A stretch of DNA of 64,000 bases. Source: Urechis unicinctus. Its lineage: Eukaryota; Annelida; Polychaeta; Xenopneusta; Urechidae. This document shows, piece after piece, positions 16,501 through 30,568 of this stretch. The notes under the pieces were generated by a model. That model was given only the letters and a program-made list of their open reading frames with translations. It did no database searches and was not told where the DNA came from. Each line of letters starts with the position of its first letter. Within the stretch, counting starts at the first letter, position 1. The stretch covers positions 19,839,024-19,903,023 of the forward strand of contig CM067343.1 in the NCBI GenBank assembly GCA_034190875.2, given 5' to 3'. Position numbers and translations under genes: made by a program.

Positions 16501-16686
16501 CAGTATTTCTACTCAAACTCAAATTCAGGGTTGACTGCCCACGTGCATTATGTGGTCTATTGTGCACGTCCCGTCAACAAATTGATGATTTTCTTGAAAT
16601 GCACCTTTAATACTTGGGGTAAAGAATTCGGTTTGGACACGATTGTTGTATTGAAATTTGGCAGAGGTGATCATGACAAGGATTGA
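16501..16686 (+). pseudogene. Possible decayed coding segment at the array unit start
   Basis: A 62-codon frame ends at TGA and recurs at 20727-20915 and 24943-25128 with two amino-acid changes relative to copy 1. The older relative at 54430-54620 keeps recognisable nucleotide similarity but the frame is broken. Just downstream, 16725-16800 and 54745-54820 also align in one frame, yet differences are spread evenly over the three codon positions, which argues against protein-level selection. No family recognised. Confidence 0.15.
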
Positions 16687-17384
16687 TAAACAAGCAGCAT
16701 GCGATAGAAGAGGCTGCTTCATCAAACAGTGAATGTCATAATCGTAGATCATCGGATGGAGCTACTGCAAAGCATTCTGCAAACTAATTTCGAAGACATG
16801 ATGTAGAATGCAGAATCGTGACGGTTTTGTCAAAAACTCGACACCGATACGTCGAGCTCATTAGCTCTTTCTCTTAATCAGTTTTACTCGACACAGTGAT
16901 GCATAGACTATTAACTGGATTGTCTAACCGAGCATTTAACGAAGAAGACTTTGAAAGTATTCACCTCACATGTGATAAAAAGTTCTTGGCACATACCACT
17001 GCAATTGTTTCAGAAAGTTCATATGATCAAGCAATGAATGGTATCCTAATGGAATCTGCATTGCACGAATCAATGCTATATTTCTGTGAAATAAAAGAAG
17101 CAATTACTATTAGTTACAAGTTTCCGGTTACAGTTTCAACCACAAGCTAACATCGACTTCCTCAGCGTTTTCAATAATAGTTATGACGATTCACCACTTC
17201 ACGACGTAACACTTGTGTTGGAATATTGCTTGTAATATACACATTGTGAGAAGGGAGCGGGATACTGCATGGGTTGCTGTTTTTTATTTATATTTGATTA
17301 ACTGAGAGCTATAAATAGCATGTATAATTGTTAAGACATCATGAAAGCAAGGAATCGATGGTGTCAAGGCAGTTAAGGACCCTC

Positions 17385-17702
17385 TCATCCAGTTCGGGGA
17401 ATGTTAGAGGCAAATGAGGTGATGGCAACAAAGTCGGGATAAGTGTGTACTGTCATTGCATGCAAGGCCTGGTCGAGTTGTGATGTATAATATCTGATAT
17501 GCGTGGATACTGCTTCTTCAGATCCATTCTCATATCGTATTGACAAACCGAACCTGTTCAGGGACGGGCTGCACGTCACCTTTTTTGGGCGCATCGGACC
17601 ATTTAAGCATGTGTGATCCAGCAAGATGGACAAGTAACCTGTTCTTTTAAACTGGGTAGGAGGGGGATTAGATGGAATGAGTGACGTACATGACTCATAC
17701 AC
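17385..17702 (-). other. Minus-strand open frame repeated through the array (105 codons here)
   Basis: The same frame is open at 21639-22004 and 25852-26235 (121 and 127 codons). It is cut by the sub-unit junctions into 82-codon chimeric versions at 28234-28482, 30480-30728 and 32725-32973. The longer versions open at GTG, not ATG. Most of the codon differences I compared between copies change the amino acid (about six or seven against two silent), as expected without purifying selection. The product looks soluble, with a proline-rich stretch near residue 30 of the longer forms and no motif I know. Confidence 0.15.
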
Positions 17703-20542
17703 AGGTTGTCGACTGACGGTTTATTGTTCCAATTAATGCTACCATCATCACGCAATTTATATTTCACGATGCTGCGTTTTGGGCCTCATCCATTTGCGAT
17801 CACAAGAACAACATCCTCACAAAGGTTTTGACTAGGTGCGACACATCAGCAGTATTAGAGACTAGATGGTGATTAATGACATACATTTCCTACACGGTGG
17901 AAAATTGTCTCCATAAAGAAACATGAATTCTGACTTATTCGCAGAAGGAACGGTGCAACACAGTTATTCTTACATAATGCACGAAGTCGTCTGGATCAAG
18001 AATAAACTTTAGAAAATGCGCCTAACACAGTTCTGTTTTATAGCATTATGATGTTCAGCGCACATACGTCGTCAGTCATCAAAGGTTAAGAGAATTGCAC
18101 TAATGGAAAGTGGAACAAACCATTGACATAATGATGACGCAATGAACTTCATACAATATACGAAATATAGGTTTTAACTGTTCACTTAAAAATCAATCGT
18201 CCTTATATGTCCATAAAACACTCCAAAGATTGGTGAGGTTATCCCGATTGAAAGAAGAAATGGATTATTCTGCGTAGACCATAGTCTTATTCATCAATAC
18301 GATCATCACTCAGTACGAGCCAATGATCAATCAACATTGCAAAGTGAGGATAGATATGTGCGCTGTGTGATGGTGTATTGCTCCACCATGGCCTTGCATG
18401 ATCTAAACCATCATATCTGTATTCAATATGGCCTCAAGAGCTAACTGTAAGCCGCTCTATTTTACACCGACACGAGTGTCAGCGAAGATAATATTGCAAG
18501 CTTCTACAAAGTGAGATGATGTTTTGGAGCTAAATAAAGTTTCACAAGTGTTAATGTGGAAGCATATTCAGGTTGCAAAAGCAACCCCGTAAATATGCAT
18601 CTTGGGCGATTCAAGTGGGCTCTGTGTTATTTTATGATAAGTCATAAACTCAGAGGGTGGTAGGAAAACTCACCTGCGTTTTTAACGGTCGAGAATACTC
18701 CCCAGCGCGCGTACTACATTTTGCCACTTTCGCAGACTCATTTACCAAGTATTCGTTTATGCTCGAATTACACGAGGAACAAACTATCCCATTGACTTCT
18801 TAAGCACATATTTCGTATACTTATATTCTGTGGTGCTTATAATCGTTGCTTGCTTTCAATTATCATTTCGTTAGAATAGAACCTTCTCATGAAAAATGCA
18901 GTTTATTCTAACAAAAACATTGAATAAAAGGAGTATCTCTAAATAGAATTTGATTGCATCGTTCGTGTAGAATACGATTGGCAATAAGTCACCTCATAGT
19001 CTCACACGACTTGATTGAAACATATGTCATTATCAACGAATTCATACAAATGGTTATCTCCTTTCATTCGTTGCTGTATATCTCACCTATGATTATGACC
19101 CTTCTTTAACGGCATAATGAATTATGCGCATACGCAAACTTCTATATATTTTGTAAGTTTAACATGTTTAATATCGGTGAGTTCAGCCGGTGCATGTTCG
19201 ACGGTATAGAACAATCTTAGAATGCGATATATGATGTGTCATTATGCAATTAACGCCAAACAGTCGGATTTATCACAAGTGAACCGATCTTGAAGTAACC
19301 CTAGAATGGAGATGATCGAAATGACGAAACTTGACAACAACGTCAATGCCAGTGTATCATAATCTTAAATTTTAGATACGACCACTGGCCGTCTGTATGG
19401 CTATATTCAACACCGCAGTGCATTTTACAGATTATTGCTACTTGGGCCATATATAATGTTACGCACAGCAGAAACCGTAAGCCCTGGTAGTATTACAAAA
19501 TAGCCACCAAAGACGCCGTTGCATTTCATGGGTTATCCCAGATCTGATAGTTAGTTTGCACTAAATAGTACCAAAAAAATATTGCAGGCGAATGATGTAT
19601 GATTAAACACGCCCTGAAGGAATCAATCATCAGTCGAACTATGGCAAAATAAGCCATGTTGACTACCTTTCATTCAGGATAGGAAGTTATAGAGACAAGT
19701 TAGTTAGGTGTATTATATTTTGGTTTTTGTAATAACCTCATCCCCGCATACATTCTATTACTTGCTAGACGACTTGCGATAATATTTGATACATTGCTTG
19801 TGGCGCAGAGCAATATGACTGTGTGCGCCAGACGGCTAGTTGCTCTTGCCTCCCTGAAGCATCAATCATATGTGGCCATATATACCTGGGAAAAAACATT
19901 TTGTATTCGCTATTACTCATGGTATATTCAGCTTTCACTTCACACTGTCATGGCATCAGGAACGAAAACACATATAACCCAATAATGGGCAAAGTCACGA
20001 CGTATGCACTTGTCGATGTTAGCAGCAACAAAAAACAACTAAATAACGTATGGTAAGGATTGAATATATTAATATGCAAAAATCAAATATGGCGTTTAAA
20101 TCATACAGAATCTACCGTGTAAATTCGATAAGGTTCCTAGTTGCCTCACTGGAGGTGGTGATTAAAAATAAATTGTTTTGAAATATAAATGATAATATGC
20201 AAACATTTTTCTGTATTGTTCCTTAAAATATATCTTATTTTATCAAACACATCGGACCGCCGCAAAACATACTTGACACTTGAAAATGAAATGAACAATA
20301 TCAAATATTTAGTAAATATATTGTGACAGTCCTTCTCTCCTGTTCTTAGGGTGGCAGCGATTGCTTATATAACAATTTTGAACGCATCGATTAATTATAT
20401 CCAAAAATAATATTTGCATGATAATAAATGTAATTTTCACCGACAAGCGAGGGCGTATAAACCTGGTATTTTTCAAAATTTTCATTAAAGCTGTAATAAA
20501 CAAGGCATTTTGCATTATGGTTATATCTTTAATCTATATTTG

Positions 20543-20673
<131 letters not shown>

Positions 20674-20729
20674 GTAGCTATAGAGCGTGCTGCTTGTGTT
20701 AAATATTTAGCATACAGAACGAACAAATG

Positions 20730-23700
20730 CAGTATTTCTACTCAAACTCAAATTCAGGGTTGACTGCCCACGTGCATTATGTGGTCAATTGTGCACGTCC
20801 CGTCAACAAATTGATGATTTTCTTGAAATGCACCTTTAATACTTGGGGTAAAGAATTCGGTTTTGACACGATTGTTGTATTAAAATTTGGCAGAGGTGAT
20901 CATGACAAGGATTGATAAACAAGCAGCATGCGATAGAAGAGGCTGCTTCATCAAACAGTGAATGTCATAATCGTAGATCATTGGATGGAGTTACTGCAAA
21001 GCATTCTGCAAACTAATTTCGAAGACATGATGTAGAATGCAGAATCGTGACGGTTTTGTCAAAAACTCGACACCGATACGTCGAGCTCATTAGCTCTTTC
21101 TCTTAATCAGTTTTGCTCGACACAGTGATGCATAGACTAATAACTGGATTTTCTAACCGAGCATTAAACGAAGAAGACTTGGAAAGTATTCACCTCACAT
21201 GTGATAAAAAGTTCTTGACACGATTATTAACGCAATCAGGACGAACATACCACTGCAATTGTTTCAGAAAGTTCATATGATCAAGCAATGAATGGTATCC
21301 TAATGGAATCTGCATTGCACGAATCAATGCTATATTTCTGTGAAATAAAAGAAGCAATTACTATTAGTTACAAGTTTCCGGTTACAGTTTCAACCACAAG
21401 CTAACTTCGACGTCCTCAGCGTTTTCAATAATAGTTATGACGATTCACCACTTCACGACGGAACACTTGTGCTGGAATATTGCTTGTAATATACACATTG
21501 TGAGAAGGGAGCGGGATACTGCATGGGTTGCTGTTTTTTATTAATATTTGATTACCTGAGAGCTATAAATAGCATGTATAATTGTTAAGACATCATGAAA
21601 GCAAGGAATCGATGGTGTCAAGGCAGTTAAGGACCCTCTCATCCAGTTCGGGGAAAGTTAGAGGCAAATGAGGTGATGGCAACAAAGTCGGGATAAGTGT
21701 GTACTTTCATTGCATGCAAGGCCTGGTCGAGTTGTGAGGTATAATATCTGATATGCATGGATACTGCTTCTTCAGATCCATTCTCATATCGTATTGACAA
21801 ACCGAACCTGTTCAGGGACGGGCTGCACGTCACCTTTTTTGGGCGCATCGGACCATTTAAGCATGTGTGATCCAGCAAGATGGACAAGTAACCTGTTCTT
21901 TTAAACTGGGTAGGAGGGGGATTAGATGGAATGAGTGACGTACATGACTCATACACAGGTTGTCGACTGACGGTTATTGTTCCAATTAATGCTACCATCA
22001 TCACGCAATTTATATTTCACGATGCTGCGTTTTGGGCCTCATCCATTTGCGATCACAAGAACAACATCCTCACAAAGGTTTTGACTAGGTGCGACACATC
22101 AGCAGTATTAGAGACTAGATGGTGATTAATGACATACATTTCCTACACGGTGGAAAATTGTCTCCATAAAGAAACATGAATTCTGACTTATTCGCAGAAG
22201 GAACGGTGCAACACAGTTATTCTTACATAATGCACGAAGTCGTCTGGATCAAGAATAAACTTTAGAAAATGCGCCTAACACAGTTCTGTTTTATAGCATT
22301 ATGATGTTCAGCGCACATACGTCGTCAGTCATCAAAGGTTAAGAGAATTGCACTAATGGAAAGTGGAACAAACCATTGACATAATGATGACGCAATGAAC
22401 TTCATACAATATACGAAATATAGGTTTTAACTGTTCACTTAAAAATCAATCGTCCTTATATGTCCATAAAACACTCCAAAGATTGGTGAGGTTATCCCGA
22501 TTGAAAGAAGAAATGGATTATTCTGCGTAGACCATAGTCTTATTCATCAATACGATCATCACTCAGTACGAGCCAATGATCAATCAACATTGCAAAGTGA
22601 GGATAGATATGTGCGCTGTGTGATGGTGTATTGCTCCACCATGGCCTTGCATGATCTAAACCATCATATCTGTATTCAATATGGCCTCAAGAGCTAACTG
22701 TAAGCCGCTCTATTTTACACCGACACGAGTGTCAGCGAAGATAATATTGCAAGCTTCTACAAAGTGAGATGATGTTTTGGAGCTAAATAAAGTTTCACAA
22801 GTGTTAATGTGGAAGCATATTCAGGTTGCAAAAGCAACCCCGTAAATATGCATCTTGGGCGATTCAAGTGGGCTCTGTGTTATTTTATGATAAGTCATAA
22901 ACTCAGAGGGTGGTAGGAAAACTCACCTGCGTTTTTAACGGTCGAGAATACTCCCCAGCGCGCGTACTACATTTTGCCACTTTCGCAGACTCATTTACCA
23001 AGTATTCGTTTATGCTCGAATTACACGAGGAACAAACTATCCCATTGACTTCTTAAGCACATATTTCGTATACTTATATTCTGTGGTGCTTATAATCGTT
23101 GCTTGCTTTCAATTATCATTTCGTTAGAATAGAACCTTCTCATGAAAAATGCAGTTTATTCTAACAAAAACATTGAATAAAAGGAGTATCTCTAAATAGA
23201 ATTTGATTGCATCGTTCGTGTAGAATACGATTGGCAATAAGTCACCTCATAGTCTCACACGACTTGATTGAAACATATGTCATTATCAACGAATTCATAC
23301 AAATGGTTATCTCCTTTCATTCGTTGCTGTATATCTCACCTATGATTATGACCCTTCTTTAACGGCATAATGAATTATGCGCATACGCAAACTTCTATAT
23401 ATTTTGTAAGTTTAACATGTTTAATATCGGTGAGTTCAGCCGGTGCATGTTCGACGGTATAGAACAATCTTAGAATGCGATATATGATGTGTCATTATGC
23501 AATTAACGCCAAACAGTCGGATTTATCACAAGTGAACCGATCTTGAAGTAACCCTAGAATGGAGATGATCGAAATGACGAAACTTGACAACAACGTCAAT
23601 GCCAGTGTATCATAATCTTAAATTTTAGATACGACCACTGGCCGTCTGTATGGCTATATTCAACACCGCAGTGCATTTTACAGATTATTGCTACTTGGGC

Positions 23701-24797
23701 CATATATAATGTTACGCACAGCAGAAACCGTAAGCCCTGGTAGTATTACAAAATAGCCACCAAAGACGCCGTTGCATTTCATGGGTTATCCCAGATCTGA
23801 TAGTTAGTTTGCACTAAATAGTACCAAAAAAATATTGCAGGCGAATGATGTATGATTAAACACGCCCTGAAGGAATCAATCATCAGTCGAACTATGGCAA
23901 AATAAGCCATGTTGACTACCTTTCATTCAGGATAGGAAGTTATAGAGACAAGTTAGTTAGGTGTATTATATTTTGGTTTTTGTAATAACCTCATCCCCGC
24001 ATACATTCTATTACTTGCTAGACGACTTGCGATAATATTTGATACATTGCTTGTGGCGCAGAGCAATATGACTGTGTGCGCCAGACGGCTAGTTGCTCTT
24101 GCCTCCCTGAAGCATCAATCATATGTGGCCATATATACCTGGGAAAAAACATTTTGTATTCGCTATTACTCATGGTATATTCAGCTTTCACTTCACACTG
24201 TCATGGCATCAGGAACGAAAACACATATAACCCAATAATGGGCAAAGTCACGACGTATGCACTTGTCGATGTTAGCAGCAAAAAAACAACTAAATAACGT
24301 ATGGTAAGGATTGAATATATTAATATGCAAAAATCAAATATGGCGTTTAAATCATACAGAATCTACCGTGTAAATTCGATAAGGTTCCTAGTTGCCTCAC
24401 TGGAGGTGGTGATTAAAAAATAAATTGTTTTGAAATATAAATGATAATATGCAAACATTTTTCTGTATTGTTCCTTAAAATATATCTTATTTTATCAAAC
24501 ACATCGGACCGCCGCAAAACATACTTGACACTTGAAAATGAAATGAACAATATCAAATATTTAGTAAATATATTGTGACAGTCCTTCTCTCCTGTTCTTA
24601 GGGTGGCAGCGATTGCTTATATAACAATTTTGAACGCATCGATTAATTATATCCAAAAATAATATTTGCATGATAATAAATGTAATTTTCACCGACAAGC
24701 GAGGGCGTATAAACCTGGTATTTTTCAAAATTTTCATTAAAGCTGTAATAAACAAGGCATTTTGCATTATCTTTTATATCTATTATATCTATATATA

Positions 24798-24879
<82 letters not shown>

Positions 24880-24942
24880 ATATATAGGTAGCTATAGAGC
24901 GTGCTGCTTGTGTTAAATATTAGCATACAGAACGAACAAATG
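20730..24942 (+). repeat. Tandem array, 4.2 kb unit, copy 2 (mosaic)
   Basis: 4213 bp to the start of copy 3. Diagnostic differences show that its left part, to about 21760, matches copy 3 and its right part, from about 21830, matches copy 1. This is the pattern left by unequal crossing-over or gene conversion between units. Confidence 0.95.
24790..24887. repeat. (TA)n at junction of array copies 2 and 3
   Basis: Equivalent in position to the tract at 20544-20670 but different in length and flanking bases, as expected for independent slippage. Confidence 0.97.
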
Positions 24943-26075
24943 CAGTATTTCTACTCAAACTCAAATTCAGGGTTGACTGCCCACGTGCATTATGTGGTCA
25001 ATTGTGCACGTCCCGTCAACAAATTGATGATTTTCTTGAAATGCACCTTTAATACTTGGGGTAAAGAATTCGGTTTTGACACGATTGTTGTATTAAAATT
25101 TGGCAGAGGTGATCATGACAAGGATTGATAAACAAGCAGCATGCGATAGAAGAGGCTGCTTCATCAAACAGTGAATGTCATAATCGTAGATCATTGGATG
25201 GAGTTACTGCAAAGCATTCTGCAAACTAATTTCGAAGACATGATGTAGAATGCAGAATCGTGACGGTTTTGTCAAAAACTCGACACCGATACGTCGAGCT
25301 CATTAGCTCTTTCTCTTAATCAGTTTTGCTCGACACAGTGATGCATAGACTATTAACTGGATTTTCTAACCGAGCATTAAACGAAGAAGACTTGGAAAGT
25401 ATTCACCTCACATGTGATAAAAAGTTCTTGACACGATTATTAACGCAATCAGGACGAACATACCACTGCAATTGTTTCAGAAAGTTCATATGATCAAGCA
25501 ATGAATGGTATCCTAATGGAATCTGCATTGCACGAATCAATGCTATATTTCTGTGAAATAAAAGAAGCAATTACTATTAGTTACAAGTTTCCGGTTACAG
25601 TTTCAACCACAAGCTAACTTCGACGTCCTCAGCGTTTTCAATAATAGTTATGACGATTCACCACTTCACGACGGAACACTTGTGCTGGAATATTGCTTGT
25701 AATATACACATTGTGAGATGGGAGCGGGATACTGCATAGGTTGCTGTTTTTTGTTTATATTTAATTAACTGAGAGCTATAAATAGCATGTATAATTGTTA
25801 AGACATCATGAAAGCAAGGAATCGATGGTGTCAAGGCAGTTAAGGACCCTCTCATCCAGTTCGGGGAAAGTTAGAGGCAAATGAGGTGATGGCAACAAAG
25901 TCGGGATAAGTGTGTACTGTCATTGCATGCAAGGCCTGGTCGAGTTGTGAGGTATAATATCTGATATGCATGGATACTGCTTCTTCAGATCCATTCTCAT
26001 ATCGTATTGACAAACCGAACCTGTTCAGGGACGGGCTGCACGACACCTTTTTTGGGCGCATCGGACCATTTAAGC
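24943..26075 (+). repeat. Tandem array, left part of copy 3
   Basis: Nearly identical to 20730-21860 of copy 2 on its left side, with private changes from about 25700 onward. It leads into the amplified sub-unit. Confidence 0.95.
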
Positions 26076-28322
26076 ATGTGTGATCCAGCAAGAGGGACAA
26101 GTAGCCTGTTCTTTTAAACTGGGTAGGAGGGGGATTAGATGGAATGGGTGACGTACATGACTCATTCACAGGTTGTCGACTGCACGGTGTATTGTTCCAA
26201 TTAATGCTACCATCATCACGCAATTTATATTTCACGATGCTGCGTTTTGGGCCTCATCCATTTGCGATCACAAGAACAACATCCTCACAAAGGTTTTGAC
26301 TAGGTGCGACACATCAGCAGTATTAGAGACTAGATGGTGATTAATGACATACATTTCCTACACGGTGGAAAATTGTCTCCATAAAGAAACATGAATTCTG
26401 ACTAATTCGCAGAAGGAACGGTGCAACACAGTTATTCTTACATAATGCACGAAGTCGTCTGGATCAAGAATAAACTTTAGAAAATGCGTCTAACCCTGTT
26501 CTGTTTTATAGCATTATGATGTTCAGCGCACATACGTCGTCAGTCATCAAAGGTTAAGAGAATTGCACTAATGGAAAGTGGAACAAACCATTGACATAAT
26601 GATGACGCAATGAACTACATACAATATACGAAATATAGGTTTTAACTGTTCACTTAAAAATCAATCGTCCTTCTATGTCCATAAAACACTCCAAAGATTG
26701 GTGAGGTTATCCCGATTGAAAGAAGAAATGGATTATTCTGCGTAGACCATAGTCTTATTCATCAATACGATCATCACTCAGTACGAGCCAATGATCAATC
26801 AACATTGCAAAGTGGTGATAGATATGTGCGCTGTGTGATGGTGTATTGCTCCACCATGGCCTTGCATGATCTAAACCATCATATCTGTATTCAATATGGC
26901 CTCAAGAGCTAACTGTAAGCCACTCTATTTTACACCGACACGACCAGAGTGTCAGCGAAGATAATATTGCAAGCTTCTACAAAGTGAGATGATGTTTTGG
27001 AGCTAAATAAAGTTACACAAGTGTTAATGTGGAAGCATATTCAGGTTGCAAAAGCAACCCCGTAAATATGCATCTTGGGCGATTCAAGTGGGCTCTGTGT
27101 TATTTTATGATAAGTCATAAACTCAGAGGGTGGTAGGAAAACTCACCTGCGTTTTTAACGATTGAGAATACTCCCCAGCGCGTGTACTACATTTTGCCAC
27201 TTTCGCAGACTCCAAGTATTCGTTTATGCTCGAATTACTCGAGGAACAAACTATCCCATTGACTTCTTAAGCACATATTTCGTATACTTATATTCTGTGG
27301 TGCTTATAATCGTTGCTTGCTTTCAATTATCATTTCGTTAGAATAGAACCTTCTCATGAAAAATGCAGTTTATTCTAACAAAAACATTGAATAAAAGGAG
27401 TATCTCTAAATAGAATTTGATTGCATCGTTCGTGCAGAATACGATTGGCAATAAGTCACCTGATAGTCTCACACGACTTGATTGAAACATATGTCATTAT
27501 CAACGAATTCATACAAATGGTTATCTCCTTTCATTCGTTGCTGTATATCTCACCTATGATTATGACCCTTCTTTAACTGCATAATGAATTATGCGCATAC
27601 GCAAACTTCTATATATTTTGTAAGTTTAACATGTTTAATATCGGTGAGTTCAGCCTGTGCATGTTCGACGGTATAGAGCAATCTTAGAATGCGATATATG
27701 ATGTGTCATTGTGCAATTAACGCCAAACAGTCGGATTTATCACAAGTGAACCGATTTTGAAGTAACCCTAGAATGGAGATGCTCGAAATGACGAAACTTG
27801 ACAACAACGTCAATGCCAGTGTATCATAATCTTAAATTTTAGATACGACCACTGGCCGTCTGTATGGCTATATTCAACACCGCAGTGCATTTTACAGATT
27901 ATTGCTACTTGGGCCATATATGATGTTACGCACAGCAGAAACCGTAAGCCCTGGTATTATTACAAAATAGCCACCACAGACGCCGTTGCATTTCATGGGT
28001 TATCCCAGATCTGATAGTTAGTTTGCACTAAATAGTACCAAAAAAAATAGTGCAGGCGAATGATGTATGATTAAACACGCCCTGAAGGAATCAATCATCA
28101 GTCGAACTATGGCAAAATGAGCCATGTTGACTACCTTTCATTCAGGATAGGAAGTTATAGAGACAAGTTAGTTAGGTGTATTATATTTTGGTTTTTTGTA
28201 ATAACCTCATCCCCACATACATTCTATTACTTGCTAGACGACTTGCGATAACATTTGATACATTGCTTGTGGCGCAGAGCAATATGACTGTGTGCCCCAG
28301 ACGGCTAGTTGCTCTTGCCTCC
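26076..28322 (+). repeat. 2.25 kb sub-unit, copy 1 of 4
   Basis: Corresponds to the 2.2 kb interval from about 21863 of copy 2 rightward. At 28322/28323 the sequence jumps from a point late in the unit ('gttgctcttgcctcc') back to 'atgtgtgatccagcaag'. Only one shared base is visible at the breakpoint, so the initial duplication looks like end-joining or template switching rather than homologous exchange. Confidence 0.96.
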
Positions 28323-30568
28323 ATGTGTGATCCAGCAAGATGGACAAGTAACCTGTTCTTTTAAACTGGGTAGGAGGGGGATTAGATGGAATGAGTGACG
28401 TACATGACTCATACACAGGTTGTCGACTGCACGATGTATTGTTCCAATTATTGCTACCATCATCACGCAATTTATATTTCACGATGCTGCGTTTTGGGCC
28501 TCATCCATTTGCGATCACAAGAACAACATCCTCACAAAGGTTTTGACTAGGTGCGACACATCAGCAGTATTAGAGACTAGATGGTGATTAATGACATACA
28601 TTTCCTACACGGTGGAAAATTGTCTCCATAAAGAAACATGAATTCTGACTTATTCGCAGAAGGAACGGTGCAACACAGTTATTCTTACATAATGCACGAA
28701 GTCGTCTGGATCAAGAATAAACTTTAGAAAATGCGTCTAACCCTGTTCTGTTTTATAGCATTATGATGTTCAGCGCACATACGTCGTCAGTCATCAAAGG
28801 TTAAGAGAATTGCACTAATGGAAAGTGGAACAAACCATTGACATAATGATGACGCAATGAACTACATACAATATACGAAATATAGGTTTTAAAACTGTTC
28901 ACTTAAAAATCAATCGTCCTTCTATGTCCATAAAACACTCCAAAGATTGGTGAGGTTATCCCGATTGAAAGAAGAAATGGATTATTCTGCGTAGACCATA
29001 GTCTTATTCATCAATACGATCATCACTCAGTACGAGCCAATGATCAATCAACATTGCAAAGTGGTGATAGATATGTGCGCTGTGTGATGGTGTATTGCTC
29101 CACCATAGCCTTGCATGATCTAAACCATCATATCTGTATTCAATATGGCCTCAAGAGCTAACTGTAAGCCACTCTATTTTACACCGACACGACCAGAGTG
29201 TCAGCGAAGATAATATTGCAAGCTTCTACAAAGTGAGATGATGTTTTGGAGCTAAATAAAGTTACACAAGTGTTAATGTGGAAGCATATTCAGGTTGCAA
29301 AAGCAACCCCGTAAATATGCATCTTGGGCGATTCAAGTGGGCTCTGTGTTATTTTATGATAAGTCATAAACTCAGAGGGTGGTAGGAAAACTCACCTGCG
29401 TTTTTAACGATTGAGAATACTCCCCAGCGCGTGTACTACATTTTGCCACTTTCGCAGACCAAGTATTCGTTTATGCTCGAATTACTCGAGGAACAAACTA
29501 TCCCATTGACTTCTTAAGCACATATTTCGTATACTTATATTCTGTGGTGCTTATAATCGTTGCTTGCTTTCAATTATCATTTCGTTAGAATAGAACCTTC
29601 TCATGAAAAATGCAGTTTATTCTAACAAAAACATTGAATAAAAGGAGTATCTCTAAATAGAATTTGATTGCATCGTTCGTGCAGAATACGATTGGCAATA
29701 AGTCACCTGATAGTCTCACACGACTTGATTGAAACATATGTCATTATCAACGAATTCATACAAATGGTTATCTCCTTTCATTCGTTGCTGTATATCTCAC
29801 CTATGATTATGACCCTTCTTCAACTGCATAATGAATTATGCGCATACGCAAACTTCTATATATTTTGTAAGTTTAACATGTTTAATATCGGTGAGTTCAG
29901 CCTGTGCATGTTCGACGGTATAGAGCAATCTTAGAATGCGATATATGATGTGTCATTGTGCAATTAACGCCAAACAGTCGGATTTATCACAAGTGAACCG
30001 ATTTTGAAGTAACCCTAGAATGGAGATGCTCGAAATGACGAAACTTGACAACAACGTCAATGCCAGTGTATCATAATCTTAAATTTTAGATACGACCACT
30101 GGCCGTCTGTATGGCTATATTCAACACCGCAGTGCATTTTACAGATTATTGCTACTTGGGCCATATATGATGTTACGCACAGCAGAAACCGTAAGCCCTG
30201 GTATTATTACAAAATAGCCACCACAGACGCCGTTGCATTTCATGGGTTATCCCAGATCTGATAGTTAGTTTGCACTAAATAGTACCAAAAAAAATAGTGC
30301 AGGCGAATGATGTATGATTAAACACGCCCTGAAGGAATCAATCATCAGTCGAACTATGGCAAAATGAGCCATGTTGACTACCTTTCATTCAGGATAGGAA
30401 GTTATAGAGACAAGTTAGTTAGGTGTATTATATTTTGGTTTTTGTAATAACCTCATCCCCACATACATTCTATTACTTGCTAGACGACTTGCGATAACAT
30501 TTGATACATTGCTTGTGGCGCAGAGCAATATGACTGTGTGCCCCAGACGGCTAGTTGCTCTTGCCTCC
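28323..30568 (+). repeat. 2.25 kb sub-unit, copy 2 of 4
   Basis: Period 2246 bp. It shares with copy 3 of 4 a deletion near the 'cgcagaccaag' stretch and a T-to-C change that opens an 88-codon frame at 29668-29934, closed in 26076-28322 by TAA. Confidence 0.96.

Noticed and set aside
29668-29934. 88-codon frame in three of the sub-units (also 31913-32179, 34134-34400)
   Set aside because: It opens only because one T-to-C change removed a TAA present in the other copies, and it starts at TTG; recent accident rather than a conserved gene.
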